In this document: positions 29,759 through 38,013 of the stretch, piece by piece
How the letters are laid out: each line of letters begins with the position of its first letter
How positions within the stretch are numbered: position 1 is the first letter of the stretch
From: Streptomyces sp. D2-8
GTDB taxonomy: Bacteria; Actinomycetota; Actinomycetes; Streptomycetales; Streptomycetaceae
Reading direction: 5' to 3'
Assembly: GCF_023184515.1 (NCBI RefSeq)
Contig: NZ_JAAHBP010000019.1
Location: 62,001-126,000 of the forward strand
DNA length: 64,000 nucleotides
Position numbers and translations under genes: made by a program
The notes under the pieces: model-generated
Databases searched by the model: none
What the model saw: only the letters and a program-made list of their open reading frames with translations
What the model was told of the DNA's origin: nothing

Positions 29759-30627
29759 CGCGCGTCCTCCTGGGACTGTCCGGTCAGCCGGAGGTAGACG
29801 TCCTCCAGCGTGGGGCGGGTCACCGTCAGCCCCGGGATCTCGCCGCCGAAGCGCTGTGTGAGCCCGGCGACGGTCCGGGCCGGCGTCCCGGTGCGCTCCG
29901 TGCGCGGGGTCCCGTCCGGCTCGGTCCAGGCGACGGTGGCCTCGGTGCCGTACCGCTCCCGCAGGGTTCCGGGTTCGCCCTCGGCGACGATCCGGCCCTT
30001 GGCGACGACGGCCAGCCGGTGCACGAGGGCTTCCGCCTCCTCCAGGTAGTGCGTGGTCAGCAGGATGGTCGTGCCCTCGTCGGCCAGGGCGCGGATCAGC
30101 GACCAGAACTGCCGCCGGGCCGCCGGATCGAAACCGGTCGTCGGCTCGTCCAGGAGCAGCAGGTCGGGACCCCCGATGACGCCGAGCGCCACGTCCAGGC
30201 GCCGGCGCTGGCCGCCCGACAGCGCCTTGATCCGGCTGTCCGCCTTCGCCTCCAGACCGACCAGGCCGATGATCTCCTCCGGGTCCCGCGGCCGGGGGTA
30301 GTAGCGGGCGAAGTGCCGCACGGTCTCCCGGACCGTCAACTCGGCGGGCGCCGATTCGTCCTGCCAGACGATCCCGACACGTGAACGCCACGCGCGCGTG
30401 CCGGCCGCCGGGTCCGACCCGAGCACGGACACCTCGCCGGCGTCCCGGTCCCGGTTGCCCTGGAGGATCTCCACCGTGGTGCTCTTGCCCGCGCCGTTGG
30501 GCCCGAGCAGGCCGAACACCTCGCCCCGTCGGATGCCGAGATCGATGCCGTCGACGGCGGTCACGCCCCCGTAGCGCTTGCGCAGCCCCCGCACGTCCAC
30601 GGCGAGTTCGTACCCCTGTGCTGTCAT
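29755..30627 (-). CDS. ABC exporter ATP-binding protein
   Basis: 290 residues, DrrA/CcmA-like. Walker A GPNGAGKST (42-50), Q-loop VGIVWQDE, signature LSGGQRRRLDVA, Walker B DLLLLDEPTTGFDP and H-loop LTTHYLEEAE. The C-terminal about 70 residues are the usual accessory domain. The ATG at 30627 is used because domain homology begins there; no ribosome site is obvious. First gene of the exporter/two-component unit. Confidence 0.93.
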   Translation of the reverse strand: MTAQGYELAVDVRGLRKRYGGVTAVDGIDLGIRRGEVFGLLGPNGAGKSTTVEILQGNRDRDAGEVSVLGSDPAAGTRAWRSRVGIVWQDESAPAELTVRETVRHFARYYPRPRDPEEIIGLVGLEAKADSRIKALSGGQRRRLDVALGVIGGPDLLLLDEPTTGFDPAARRQFWSLIRALADEGTTILLTTHYLEEAEALVHRLAVVAKGRIVAEGEPGTLRERYGTEATVAWTEPDGTPRTERTGTPARTVAGLTQRFGGEIPGLTVTRPTLEDVYLRLTGQSQEDAR

Positions 30628-30671
30628 GCGACGAGCGTCGGCCGGAACACAACCCTCAGGGACGACCGGAC

Positions 30672-30701
30672 GGACATCCTTATGTCCACTGAACGGTGGA
30701 C
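30672..30701. promoter_or_regulatory. Overlapping inverted repeats, candidate operator
   Basis: GGACAT-CCTT-ATGTCC (30672-30687) overlaps GTCCAC-TGAACG-GTGGAC (30684-30701). They lie between the divergent exporter unit (start 30627) and the VKOR gene (start 30770). The neighbouring LuxR-type regulator is the obvious candidate to bind here (inference). Confidence 0.5.
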
Positions 30702-30769
30702 ACGGGCACCGGTGCGGCACAATGGCCTTGCCCGAAGGTGTTCAGGTCTCAAGTGACGGAATCGGCGTG

Positions 30770-31426
30770 ATGAGCAAGACGACAGTCAGGGACGTCTCCG
30801 CGGAGTCCGAGCCGGAGCGCGGCGGGATCGCGCCCCGTGCGGAGGGCGGCAGCCGGGCCCTGGCCCTGCTGCTGGTGATCACCGGCGCGGCCGGACTGCT
30901 CGCCGCGTGGGTCATCACGATCGACAAGTTCAAGATCCTCGAGGCCAAGGTCGAGGGCAAGACGTTCACGCCCGGCTGCAGCCTCAACCCGGTCGTCTCC
31001 TGCGGCAGCGTCATGGAGAGCAAGCAGGCCGCGGTCTTCGGCTTCCCGAACCCGATGCTCGGCCTCGTCGCCTACGGCATCGTCATCTGCGTCGGCATCA
31101 GCCTGCTCGCCCGCGCCCGCTTCCCGCGCTGGTACTGGCTCACCTTCAACGCCGGCTGCCTCTTCGGCGTGAGCTTCTGCGCTTGGCTGATGTTCCAGTC
31201 CCTGTACCGGATCAACGCGCTCTGCCTGTGGTGCAGCCTGGCCTGGGTCGCCACGATCCTGATGTTCTGGTACGTGACGTCGTTCAACATCCGCAAGGGC
31301 TTCCTGCCCGCCCCGAGCTGGCTCAAGAGCTTCTTCGGCGAGTTCACGTGGGTCCTGCCCGTGCTGCACATCGGCATCATCGGCATGCTGGTACTGACCC
31401 GCTGGTGGGACTTCTGGATCAGCTGA
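30770..31426 (+). CDS. Vitamin K epoxide reductase (VKOR) family protein
   Basis: 218 residues, four to five membrane spans. The redox cysteines are the loop pair C70/C78 (CSLNPVVSC) and the C152-LW-C155 active-site pair; the VKOR core also shows FGFPNPMLGLVAYG. In actinobacteria VKOR re-oxidises DsbA-like proteins for disulfide formation outside the membrane. No thioredoxin-fold partner is next to it. ATG at 30770 is used; a GTG one codon earlier is possible and the ribosome site is weak. Confidence 0.92.
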   Translation: MSKTTVRDVSAESEPERGGIAPRAEGGSRALALLLVITGAAGLLAAWVITIDKFKILEAKVEGKTFTPGCSLNPVVSCGSVMESKQAAVFGFPNPMLGLVAYGIVICVGISLLARARFPRWYWLTFNAGCLFGVSFCAWLMFQSLYRINALCLWCSLAWVATILMFWYVTSFNIRKGFLPAPSWLKSFFGEFTWVLPVLHIGIIGMLVLTRWWDFWIS

Positions 31427-31452
31427 CGCCGGGGTTCCGGGGCCCGGCCGGA

Positions 31453-31475
31453 TTGTCAGTGCCGTGATTTAGGGT
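31453..31475 (+). promoter_or_regulatory. RecA-independent DNA-damage (PafBC-type) promoter of rarA
   Basis: TTGTCAGTG, 8 bases, then TAGGGT: a perfect match to the actinobacterial RecA-NDp consensus. Predicted transcription start is at or next to the GTG at 31483, so the mRNA is leaderless. Confidence 0.85.
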
Positions 31476-31482
31476 TTCTGAC

Positions 31483-32835
31483 GTGGAGCCCGACCTGTTC
31501 ACCGCCGCAGCCGAAGAACGCCAGGAGAAGGAGCCGTCCAGCAGCCCCCTGGCGGTGCGGATGCGCCCGCGCACCCTCGACGAGGTCGTGGGCCAGCAGC
31601 ATCTGCTGAAGCCCGGCTCACCGCTGCGCAGGCTGGTCGGGGAGGCGTCCGGCCCGGCCGGCCCCTCCTCGGTGCTCCTCTGGGGCCCGCCCGGCACCGG
31701 CAAGACCACCCTGGCGTACGTCGTCTCCAAGGCGACCGACGCCCGCTTCGTGGAGCTGTCGGCGATCACCGCCGGCGTCAAGGAGGTCCGCGCGGTCATC
31801 GACGGCGCCCGCCGCGCCTCCGGCGGGTACGGCAAGGAGACCGTCCTCTTCCTCGACGAGATCCACCGCTTCAGCAAGGCCCAGCAGGACTCCCTGCTCC
31901 CGGCCGTCGAGAACCGCTGGGTGACGCTCATCGCGGCGACGACGGAGAACCCGTACTTCTCGGTGATCTCACCGCTGCTGTCCCGCTCCCTGCTGCTCAC
32001 CCTCGAACCGCTCACGGACGAGGACATCAGAAGCCTCATCCGGCGCGCCCTCACCGACGAGCGCGGCCTCAAGGGCGCCGTCACCCTCCCCGAGGAGACC
32101 GAGAGCCACCTCCTGCGCATCGCCGGCGGCGACGCCCGCCGCGCCCTGACCGCCCTGGAGGCGGCTGCCGGAGCCGCCCTCGACAAGGGCGAGGCGGAGA
32201 TCGACCTGACCACCCTGGAGGAGACGGTCGACCGGGCCGCCGTGAAGTACGACCGCGACGGTGACCAGCACTACGACGTGGCCAGCGCCCTGATCAAGTC
32301 CATCCGCGGCTCCGACGTCGACGCGGCCCTGCACTACCTGGCCCGGATGATCGAGGCCGGCGAGGACCCCCGCTTCATCGCCCGGCGCCTGATGATCTCC
32401 GCCAGCGAGGACATCGGCCTGGCCGACCCGACCGCACTGCAGACGGCGGTCGCCGCCGCCCAGGCCGTCGCCATGATCGGCTTCCCCGAGGCCGCCCTCA
32501 CCCTCAGCCACGCCACCATCGCCCTCGCCCTGGCACCCAAGTCCAACGCCGCGACCACCGCGATCGGCGCCGCCCTGGAGGACGTCCGCAAGGGCCTGGC
32601 CGGGCCCGTCCCCGCCCACCTGCGCGACAGCCACTACAAGGGCGCGACCAAGCTCGGCCACGGCCGGGGCTACGTCTACCCGCACGACCTGCCCGAGGGC
32701 ATCGCGGCCCAGCAGTACGCCCCGGACGAGCTGAAGGACCGCGAGTACTACGAGCCGACGCGGCACGGGTCGGAGGCCCGCTACGCGGACGCGGTGGAGT
32801 GGACCCGGAGGAACCTCGGTCGGAAGCGGTCCTGA
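31483..32835 (+). CDS. rarA: Replication-associated recombination protein RarA (AAA+ ATPase)
   Basis: 450 residues, RarA/MgsA/WRNIP1 family, acting at stalled forks. Walker [11 protein letters not shown] (67-76), Walker [10 protein letters not shown], sensor [10 protein letters not shown], and the C-terminal tetramerisation domain ([24 protein letters not shown]). The GTG at 31483 has no ribosome site but sits 7 bases after a -10 hexamer. Upstream of the alaS cluster, as in mycobacteria. Confidence 0.95.
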   Translation: MEPDLFTAAAEERQEKEPSSSPLAVRMRPRTLDEVVGQQHLLKPGSPLRRLVGEASGPAGPSSVLLWGPPGTGKTTLAYVVSKATDARFVELSAITAGVKEVRAVIDGARRASGGYGKETVLFLDEIHRFSKAQQDSLLPAVENRWVTLIAATTENPYFSVISPLLSRSLLLTLEPLTDEDIRSLIRRALTDERGLKGAVTLPEETESHLLRIAGGDARRALTALEAAAGAALDKGEAEIDLTTLEETVDRAAVKYDRDGDQHYDVASALIKSIRGSDVDAALHYLARMIEAGEDPRFIARRLMISASEDIGLADPTALQTAVAAAQAVAMIGFPEAALTLSHATIALALAPKSNAATTAIGAALEDVRKGLAGPVPAHLRDSHYKGATKLGHGRGYVYPHDLPEGIAAQQYAPDELKDREYYEPTRHGSEARYADAVEWTRRNLGRKRS

Positions 32836-32843
32836 CGACCCTG

Positions 32844-32849
32844 TAAACT
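32844..32849 (+). promoter_or_regulatory. -10 element of rpsD (TAAACT)
   Basis: TAAACT just after the rarA stop; start expected near 32856, giving a leader of about 285 bases. No clear -35. Confidence 0.45.
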
Positions 32850-33141
32850 CGTCCGGAGTGCCGCGTCCCGTGCAGTCAGAACGGGACAGTCGGCCGGAGC
32901 CCGATCCTCCGGGATCGGCTCCAGGAGCGTCGCGCACCGTCGAACGGTGTCGCGGGCAGCCCACCACCCCACCCGGCGCTTACGGGAACGGTCGATGGGC
33001 CACTCGCGTGCTGCACGTATGTGCCCAGACCAGGGGAGCGGCTGCCCACCCCAGGCCCATCAGGGCGTGAGGCGGGTTTCCCCGGCTGCGGATGCGACCT
33101 CCCTCAACCCTGACAAGCCGATACAAGGAAAGCGAAAAACA
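32850..33141 (+). promoter_or_regulatory. Structured 5' leader of rpsD
   Basis: This 300-base stretch before rpsD has no convincing gene. It holds successive hairpins: GTCCCGT/ACGGGAC (32865-32871 / 32881-32887), a 12-base arm pair with a bulge (32896-32907 / 32911-32922) and CGCGCACCGT/ACGGTGTCGCG (32931-32940 / 32944-32954). S4 is an autoregulatory ribosomal protein in other bacteria, so this may be its mRNA target; that is inference. Confidence 0.45.
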
Positions 33142-33756
33142 GTGGCGAACCAGTCCCGCCCCAAGGTCAAGAAGTCGCGTGCCCTCGGCATCGCGCTGAC
33201 CCCGAAGGCCGTCAAGTACTTCGAGGCCCGTCCCTACCCGCCGGGTGAGCACGGCCGTGGCCGCAAGCAGAACTCGGACTACAAGGTCCGTCTGCTCGAG
33301 AAGCAGCGTCTGCGCGCGCAGTACGACGTGTCCGAGCGCCAGCTCGTCCGCGCCTACGAGCGTGCCTCCAAGGTCCAGGGCAAGACCGGTGAGGCCCTGA
33401 TCATCGAGCTCGAGCGTCGTCTCGACGCGCTGGTGCTGCGTTCGGGCATCGCCCGCACGATCTACCAGGCCCGCCAGATGGTCGTCCACGGCCACATCGC
33501 GGTCAACGGCAAGAAGGTCGACAAGCCCTCCTTCCGTGTCCGTCCGGACGACGTCGTGCAGGTGCGTGAGCGCTCCAAGGAGAAGACCCTCTTCACGATC
33601 GCTCGTGAGGGTGGCTTCGCCCCCGACGGTGAGACCCCGCGCTACCTCCAGGTGAACCTCAAGGGCCTGGCGTTCCGCCTGGACCGCGAGCCGAACCGCA
33701 AGGAGATCCCGGTGATCTGCGACGAGCAGCTCGTCGTCGAGTACTACGCCCGCTGA
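33142..33756 (+). CDS. rpsD: 30S ribosomal protein S4
   Basis: 204 residues, primary 16S-binding protein of the small subunit. N-terminal [23 protein letters not shown], and the S4 RNA-binding domain [36 protein letters not shown]. No zinc-binding cysteine cluster near the N-terminus, so it is the C-minus form. GTG at 33142, with AAGGAA 12 bases upstream. It is a single gene here, away from the main ribosomal operons. Confidence 0.96.
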   Translation: MANQSRPKVKKSRALGIALTPKAVKYFEARPYPPGEHGRGRKQNSDYKVRLLEKQRLRAQYDVSERQLVRAYERASKVQGKTGEALIIELERRLDALVLRSGIARTIYQARQMVVHGHIAVNGKKVDKPSFRVRPDDVVQVRERSKEKTLFTIAREGGFAPDGETPRYLQVNLKGLAFRLDREPNRKEIPVICDEQLVVEYYAR

Positions 33757-33781
33757 TCTTCGGCAGGCACGCGGTACTTCA

Positions 33782-33824
33782 GCCCGTCGTCTCCCCACCC
33801 GCCCGGGTGGGCGAGGCGGCGGGC
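33782..33824 (+). terminator. Hairpin terminator after rpsD
   Basis: GCCCGTCGTCTCCCCACCC (33782-33800) pairs with GGGTGGGCGAGGCGGCGGGC, with G:T pairs and one mismatch, followed by TTTC. Confidence 0.75.
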
Positions 33825-33883
33825 TTTCGCGATTCCCCTGCCCCCGCACGGTAATCCGGTACGGAGCGCCACGCCCGGCGCGA

Positions 33884-33889
33884 TAGGCT
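33884..33889 (+). promoter_or_regulatory. Possible -10 element (TAGGCT) of the DUF948-alaS operon
   Basis: TAGGCT lies 53 bases before the GTG at 33942. Confidence 0.4.
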
Positions 33890-33941
33890 CGGCGCACGAC
33901 TTTTTGATGTTCAGGCACGTTTCAGGGAGCGGGTGCACACA

Positions 33942-34373
33942 GTGTCCGGTGGAGAGGTTGCCGGGATCCTGGTGGCCGTCTTCTGGGCGATTCTGGTCTC
34001 CTTCCTCGCCGTCGCCCTGGCGAGGGTGGCCCAGACGCTCAAGGCGACCACCAAGCTCGTGGCGGAGGTGACCGACCAGGCCGTCCCGTTGCTGGCCGAC
34101 GCCTCCGCGGCGGTGCGCTCCGCGCAGACCCAGATCGACCGGGTCGACTCGATCGCCTCCGACGTCCAGGAGGTCACGTCGAACGCCTCGGCGCTCTCCA
34201 CCACCGTCGCCTCCACCTTCGGCGGCCCCCTGGTCAAGGTCGCGGCGTTCGGCTACGGCGTGCGCCGGGCCCTCGGGGGCCGCAACGAGGACGTGCCCGC
34301 CAAGGCGTCCAGGCGTACCGTGATCGTGGGCCGTACGGTCACTCGGCGCAGCGCCCGAGGGAAGAGGGACTGA
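33942..34373 (+). CDS. DUF948 membrane-anchored helical protein
   Basis: 143 residues: an N-terminal span (about 6-28), a helical stretch rich in Ala/Thr/Val/Asp resembling DUF948 proteins (VTDQAVPLLADASAAVRSAQ), and a basic C-terminus (RRTVTRRSARGKRD). Function unknown. A GTG at 33933 is also possible, since AGGGAG sits between the two optimal spacings. First gene of the operon running into alaS. Confidence 0.75.
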   Translation: MSGGEVAGILVAVFWAILVSFLAVALARVAQTLKATTKLVAEVTDQAVPLLADASAAVRSAQTQIDRVDSIASDVQEVTSNASALSTTVASTFGGPLVKVAAFGYGVRRALGGRNEDVPAKASRRTVIVGRTVTRRSARGKRD

Positions 34374-34382
34374 GAGCCAGCG

Positions 34383-34736
34383 ATGTTCCGCCGCACCTTC
34401 TGGTTCACCACGGGCGTCGCCGCCGGTGTGTGGGCCACCACCAAGGTCAATCGCAAGCTGAAGCAGCTGACCCCCGAGAGCCTCGCCAGAACCGCCGGCA
34501 ACAAGGCGATCGAGGCCGGTCACCGCATCAAGGACCGTGCCGTGGGCTTCGCACTCGACGTCCGGGACAACATGGCCGTGCGGGAGGCCGAGTTGGGCGA
34601 CGCCCTCGGGATCAACGAGAACCCCGAACTCCCCGGGCCCCGGCGGTACGCCGCCATCGAGAACCGCAACAACCCCAAGTACGTCGAGGGTTCGACGTAC
34701 CAGACGTACCCGTACAACCGGAATGAGGACCACTGA
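34383..34736 (+). CDS. Small conserved actinobacterial protein, unknown function
   Basis: 117 residues. N-terminal hydrophobic segment ([14 protein letters not shown]) then a basic, helical body ([27 protein letters not shown]) and a Pro/Asn/Tyr-rich end. I do not know a function. Starts 9 bases after the DUF948 gene and overlaps the alaS ATG by one base (TGATG), so the three are co-translated. Confidence 0.8.
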   Translation: MFRRTFWFTTGVAAGVWATTKVNRKLKQLTPESLARTAGNKAIEAGHRIKDRAVGFALDVRDNMAVREAELGDALGINENPELPGPRRYAAIENRNNPKYVEGSTYQTYPYNRNEDH

Positions 34737-37408
34737 TGGAGTCGGCTGAGATTCGCCGCCGCTGGTTGAGCTTCTTCGAGGAGCGCGGTCACACCGTCGT
34801 CCCTTCGGCGTCGCTCATCGCGGACGACCCGACTCTGCTCCTCGTCCCGGCCGGCATGGTGCCCTTCAAGCCCTACTTCCTGGGTGAGGTCAAGCCGCCC
34901 TTCTCGCGCGCCACCAGCGTGCAGAAGTGCGTGCGCACACCCGACATCGAAGAGGTCGGCAAGACCACCCGCCACGGCACGTTCTTCCAGATGTGCGGCA
35001 ACTTCTCCTTCGGCGACTACTTCAAGGAAGGCGCCATCAAGCTCGCCTGGGAGCTGCTCACCGGCGCCCAGGACAAGGGCGGTTACGGCCTCGATCCCGA
35101 GCGCCTGTGGATCACCGTCTACAAGGACGACGACGAGGCCGAGCGCATCTGGCACGAGGTCGTCGGGGTGCCGAAGGAGCGCATCCAGCGCCTCGGCATG
35201 AAGGACAACTACTGGTCCATGGGCGTCCCCGGCCCCTGCGGCCCGTGTTCCGAGATCAACTACGACCGCGGCCCCGACTTCGGTGTCGAGGGCGGCCCCG
35301 CCGTCAACGACGAGCGGTACGTGGAGATCTGGAACCTCGTCTTCATGCAGTACGAGCGGGGCGAGGGCACCGGCAAGGACAACTTCGAGATCCTCGGCGA
35401 CCTGCCCAGCAAGAACATCGACACCGGCCTCGGCCTCGAGCGCCTCGCCATGATTCTGCAGGGCGTGCAGAACATGTACGAGATCGACACCTCGATGGCC
35501 GTCATCAACACGGCCACCGACCTGACCGGTGTCCGCTACGGCGACGCCCACGACTCGGACGTCTCCCTGCGCGTGGTCACCGACCACATGCGCACCTCCG
35601 TGATGCTGATCGGCGACGGCGTCACCCCCGGCAACGAGGGCCGCGGCTACGTGCTGCGCCGCATCATGCGCCGCGCCATCCGCAACATGCGCCTGCTCGG
35701 CGCCACCGGCCCGGTCGTCAAGGACCTCATCGACACCGTGATCGGCATGATGGGCCAGCAGTACCCCGAGCTCATCACCGACCGCGAGCGCATCGAGAAG
35801 GTCGCCCTCGCCGAGGAGAACGCCTTCCTCAAGACGCTGAAGGCCGGCACCAACATCCTCGACACCGCCGTGTCCGACACCAAGTCCGCCGGCGGCACCG
35901 TCCTGCCCGGCGACAAGGCCTTCCTGCTCCACGACACCTGGGGCTTCCCGATCGACCTCACCCTGGAGATGGCCGCCGAGCAGGGCCTCTCCGTGGACGA
36001 GGACGGCTTCCGCCGCCTGATGAAGGAGCAGCGGGAGCGCGCCAAGGCCGACGCCCAGGCCAAGAAGACCGGGCACGCCGGCGCCGGCGCCTACCGTGAG
36101 ATCGCCGACCAGGCCGGGGCCACCGACTTCGTCGGCTACTCGGACACCGAGAGCGAGTCCACGATCGTCGGCATCCTCGTCGACGGCGCCTCCTCCCCGG
36201 CCGCCACCGAGGGCGACGAGGTCGAGATCGTCCTCGACCGCACCCCCTTCTACGCCGAGGGCGGCGGCCAGATCGGCGACACCGGCCGCATCAAGGTCGA
36301 CACCGGTGCCGTGATCGAGATCCGCGACTGTCAGAAACCGGTCCCGGGGGTCTACGTCCACAAGGGCGTCGTCCAGGTCGGCGAGGTCACCGTCGGCGCC
36401 AAGGCCCACGCCTCCATCGACGACCGCCGCCGCAAGGCCATCGCCCGTGCCCACTCGGCCACGCACCTCACCCATCAGGCCCTGCGCGACGCCCTCGGCC
36501 CGACGGCCGCCCAGGCCGGTTCCGAGAACCAGCCCGGCCGCTTCCGCTTCGACTTCGGTTCCCCGTCCGCCGTTCCGACGGCCGTGATGACCGACGTCGA
36601 GCAGAAGATCAACGAGGTGCTCGCCCGCGACCTCGACGTCCGCGCCGACGTCATGGGCATCGACGAGGCCAAGAAGCAGGGCGCCATCGCCGAGTTCGGC
36701 GAGAAGTACGGCGAGCGCGTCCGCGTGGTCACCATCGGAGACTTCTCCAAGGAGCTGTGCGGCGGCACGCACGTGCACAACACCGCCCAGCTGGGCCTGG
36801 TGAAGCTGCTCGGCGAGTCCTCCATCGGCTCCGGTGTCCGTCGGATCGAGGCCCTCGTCGGGGTGGACGCCTACAACTTCCTCGCCCGTGAGCACACGGT
36901 CGTCGCCCAGCTCCAGGAGCTGATCAAGGGCCGCCCGGAGGAGCTCCCGGAGAAGGTCTCCGCCATGCTCGGCAAGCTGAAGGACGCCGAGAAGGAGATC
37001 GAGAAGTTCCGCGCCGAGAAGGTCCTCCAGGCCGCCGCCGGTCTCGCCGAGTCCGCCAAGGACATCCGTGGCGTTGCTCTCGTGACCGGTCAGGTCCCGG
37101 ACGGCACGACCGCCGACGACCTGCGCAAGCTGGTCCTTGACGTGCGTGGACGCATCCAGGGTGGACGGGCCGCCGTGGTCGCCCTGTTCACGGTGGCGAA
37201 CGGCAAGCCACTGACGGTCATCGCCACCAACGAGGCCGCCCGCGAGCGCGGCCTGAAGGCCGGGGAACTGGTCCGTACGGCCGCCAAGACCCTCGGCGGC
37301 GGCGGTGGCGGCAAGCCGGACGTCGCCCAGGGCGGCGGCCAGAACCCGGCCGCCATCGGTGACGCCGTGGACGCCGTGGAGCGCCTGGTCACCGAGACGG
37401 CCAAGTAA
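34736..37408 (+). CDS. alaS: Alanine--tRNA ligase
   Basis: 890 residues. N-terminal class II core ([22 protein letters not shown]), tRNA-recognition domain, editing domain with zinc-type motifs H573-SAT-H577 and CGGTH (C675), then a C-Ala domain ending in the Gly-rich [15 protein letters not shown] found in AlaRS. It charges tRNA-Ala and clears Ser/Gly mischarging. Confidence 0.97.
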   Translation: MESAEIRRRWLSFFEERGHTVVPSASLIADDPTLLLVPAGMVPFKPYFLGEVKPPFSRATSVQKCVRTPDIEEVGKTTRHGTFFQMCGNFSFGDYFKEGAIKLAWELLTGAQDKGGYGLDPERLWITVYKDDDEAERIWHEVVGVPKERIQRLGMKDNYWSMGVPGPCGPCSEINYDRGPDFGVEGGPAVNDERYVEIWNLVFMQYERGEGTGKDNFEILGDLPSKNIDTGLGLERLAMILQGVQNMYEIDTSMAVINTATDLTGVRYGDAHDSDVSLRVVTDHMRTSVMLIGDGVTPGNEGRGYVLRRIMRRAIRNMRLLGATGPVVKDLIDTVIGMMGQQYPELITDRERIEKVALAEENAFLKTLKAGTNILDTAVSDTKSAGGTVLPGDKAFLLHDTWGFPIDLTLEMAAEQGLSVDEDGFRRLMKEQRERAKADAQAKKTGHAGAGAYREIADQAGATDFVGYSDTESESTIVGILVDGASSPAATEGDEVEIVLDRTPFYAEGGGQIGDTGRIKVDTGAVIEIRDCQKPVPGVYVHKGVVQVGEVTVGAKAHASIDDRRRKAIARAHSATHLTHQALRDALGPTAAQAGSENQPGRFRFDFGSPSAVPTAVMTDVEQKINEVLARDLDVRADVMGIDEAKKQGAIAEFGEKYGERVRVVTIGDFSKELCGGTHVHNTAQLGLVKLLGESSIGSGVRRIEALVGVDAYNFLAREHTVVAQLQELIKGRPEELPEKVSAMLGKLKDAEKEIEKFRAEKVLQAAAGLAESAKDIRGVALVTGQVPDGTTADDLRKLVLDVRGRIQGGRAAVVALFTVANGKPLTVIATNEAARERGLKAGELVRTAAKTLGGGGGGKPDVAQGGGQNPAAIGDAVDAVERLVTETAK

Positions 37409-37425
37409 GAGACGGGTCGGACAGC

Positions 37426-37890
37426 ATGCGCAGAGGACGTCGACTCGCGATCGACGTCGGGGACGCCCGCATCGGGGTCGCCTCGTGCGACCCCGACGGG
37501 ATCCTCGCCACCCCGGTGGAGACGGTCCCGGGGCGTGACATCCCGGCAGCTCAGCGGCGGTTGAAGCAACTCGTCGAGGAGTACGAGCCCATCGAGGTCG
37601 TGGTCGGTCTCCCGCGCTCCCTCAAGGGGGGCGAGGGGCCGGCCGCGGTCAAGGTCCGGGGCTTCACCCAGGAACTGGCCCGCATGATCTCCCCGGTTCC
37701 GGTGAGACTCGTCGACGAACGCATGACGACGGTCACGGCCAGCCAGGGACTGCGCGCCTCGGGCGTGAAATCCAAGAAGGGCCGGTCCGTCATCGACCAG
37801 GCAGCGGCCGTGATCATCCTGCAACAGGCCCTCGAATCCGAACGGGTGTCAGGTAAAGCACCCGGCGAAGGCGTCGAAGTGGTCATCTGA
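37426..37890 (+). CDS. YqgF/RuvX-family Holliday junction resolvase-like nuclease
   Basis: 154 residues with an RNase H fold. The likely catalytic acids are D10 (AIDVGDARIG), E98 (LVDERMTT) and D124 (VIDQAAAVIIL). The family is linked to 16S rRNA 5' processing and junction cleavage. It starts 17 bases after alaS, in the conserved order alaS-yqgF-mltG-aroE. Confidence 0.93.
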   Translation: MRRGRRLAIDVGDARIGVASCDPDGILATPVETVPGRDIPAAQRRLKQLVEEYEPIEVVVGLPRSLKGGEGPAAVKVRGFTQELARMISPVPVRLVDERMTTVTASQGLRASGVKSKKGRSVIDQAAAVIILQQALESERVSGKAPGEGVEVVI

Positions 37891-38013
37891 TCGCGATACG
37901 GTAACGTTCCGCGCGATGCGACGGCATTCGAACAGCCGCCGCACAGCAAGAGGCGGAACGGGAGCGCCGAGCCGGAAGCCGCGCCACCGCCGCCTCGCGG
38001 CTCTAGGGGATCG

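Noticed and set aside
33101-33120. TTGTCAGGG on the minus strand before rpsD
   Set aside because: It faces no minus-strand gene and lacks a -10 at the right spacing.
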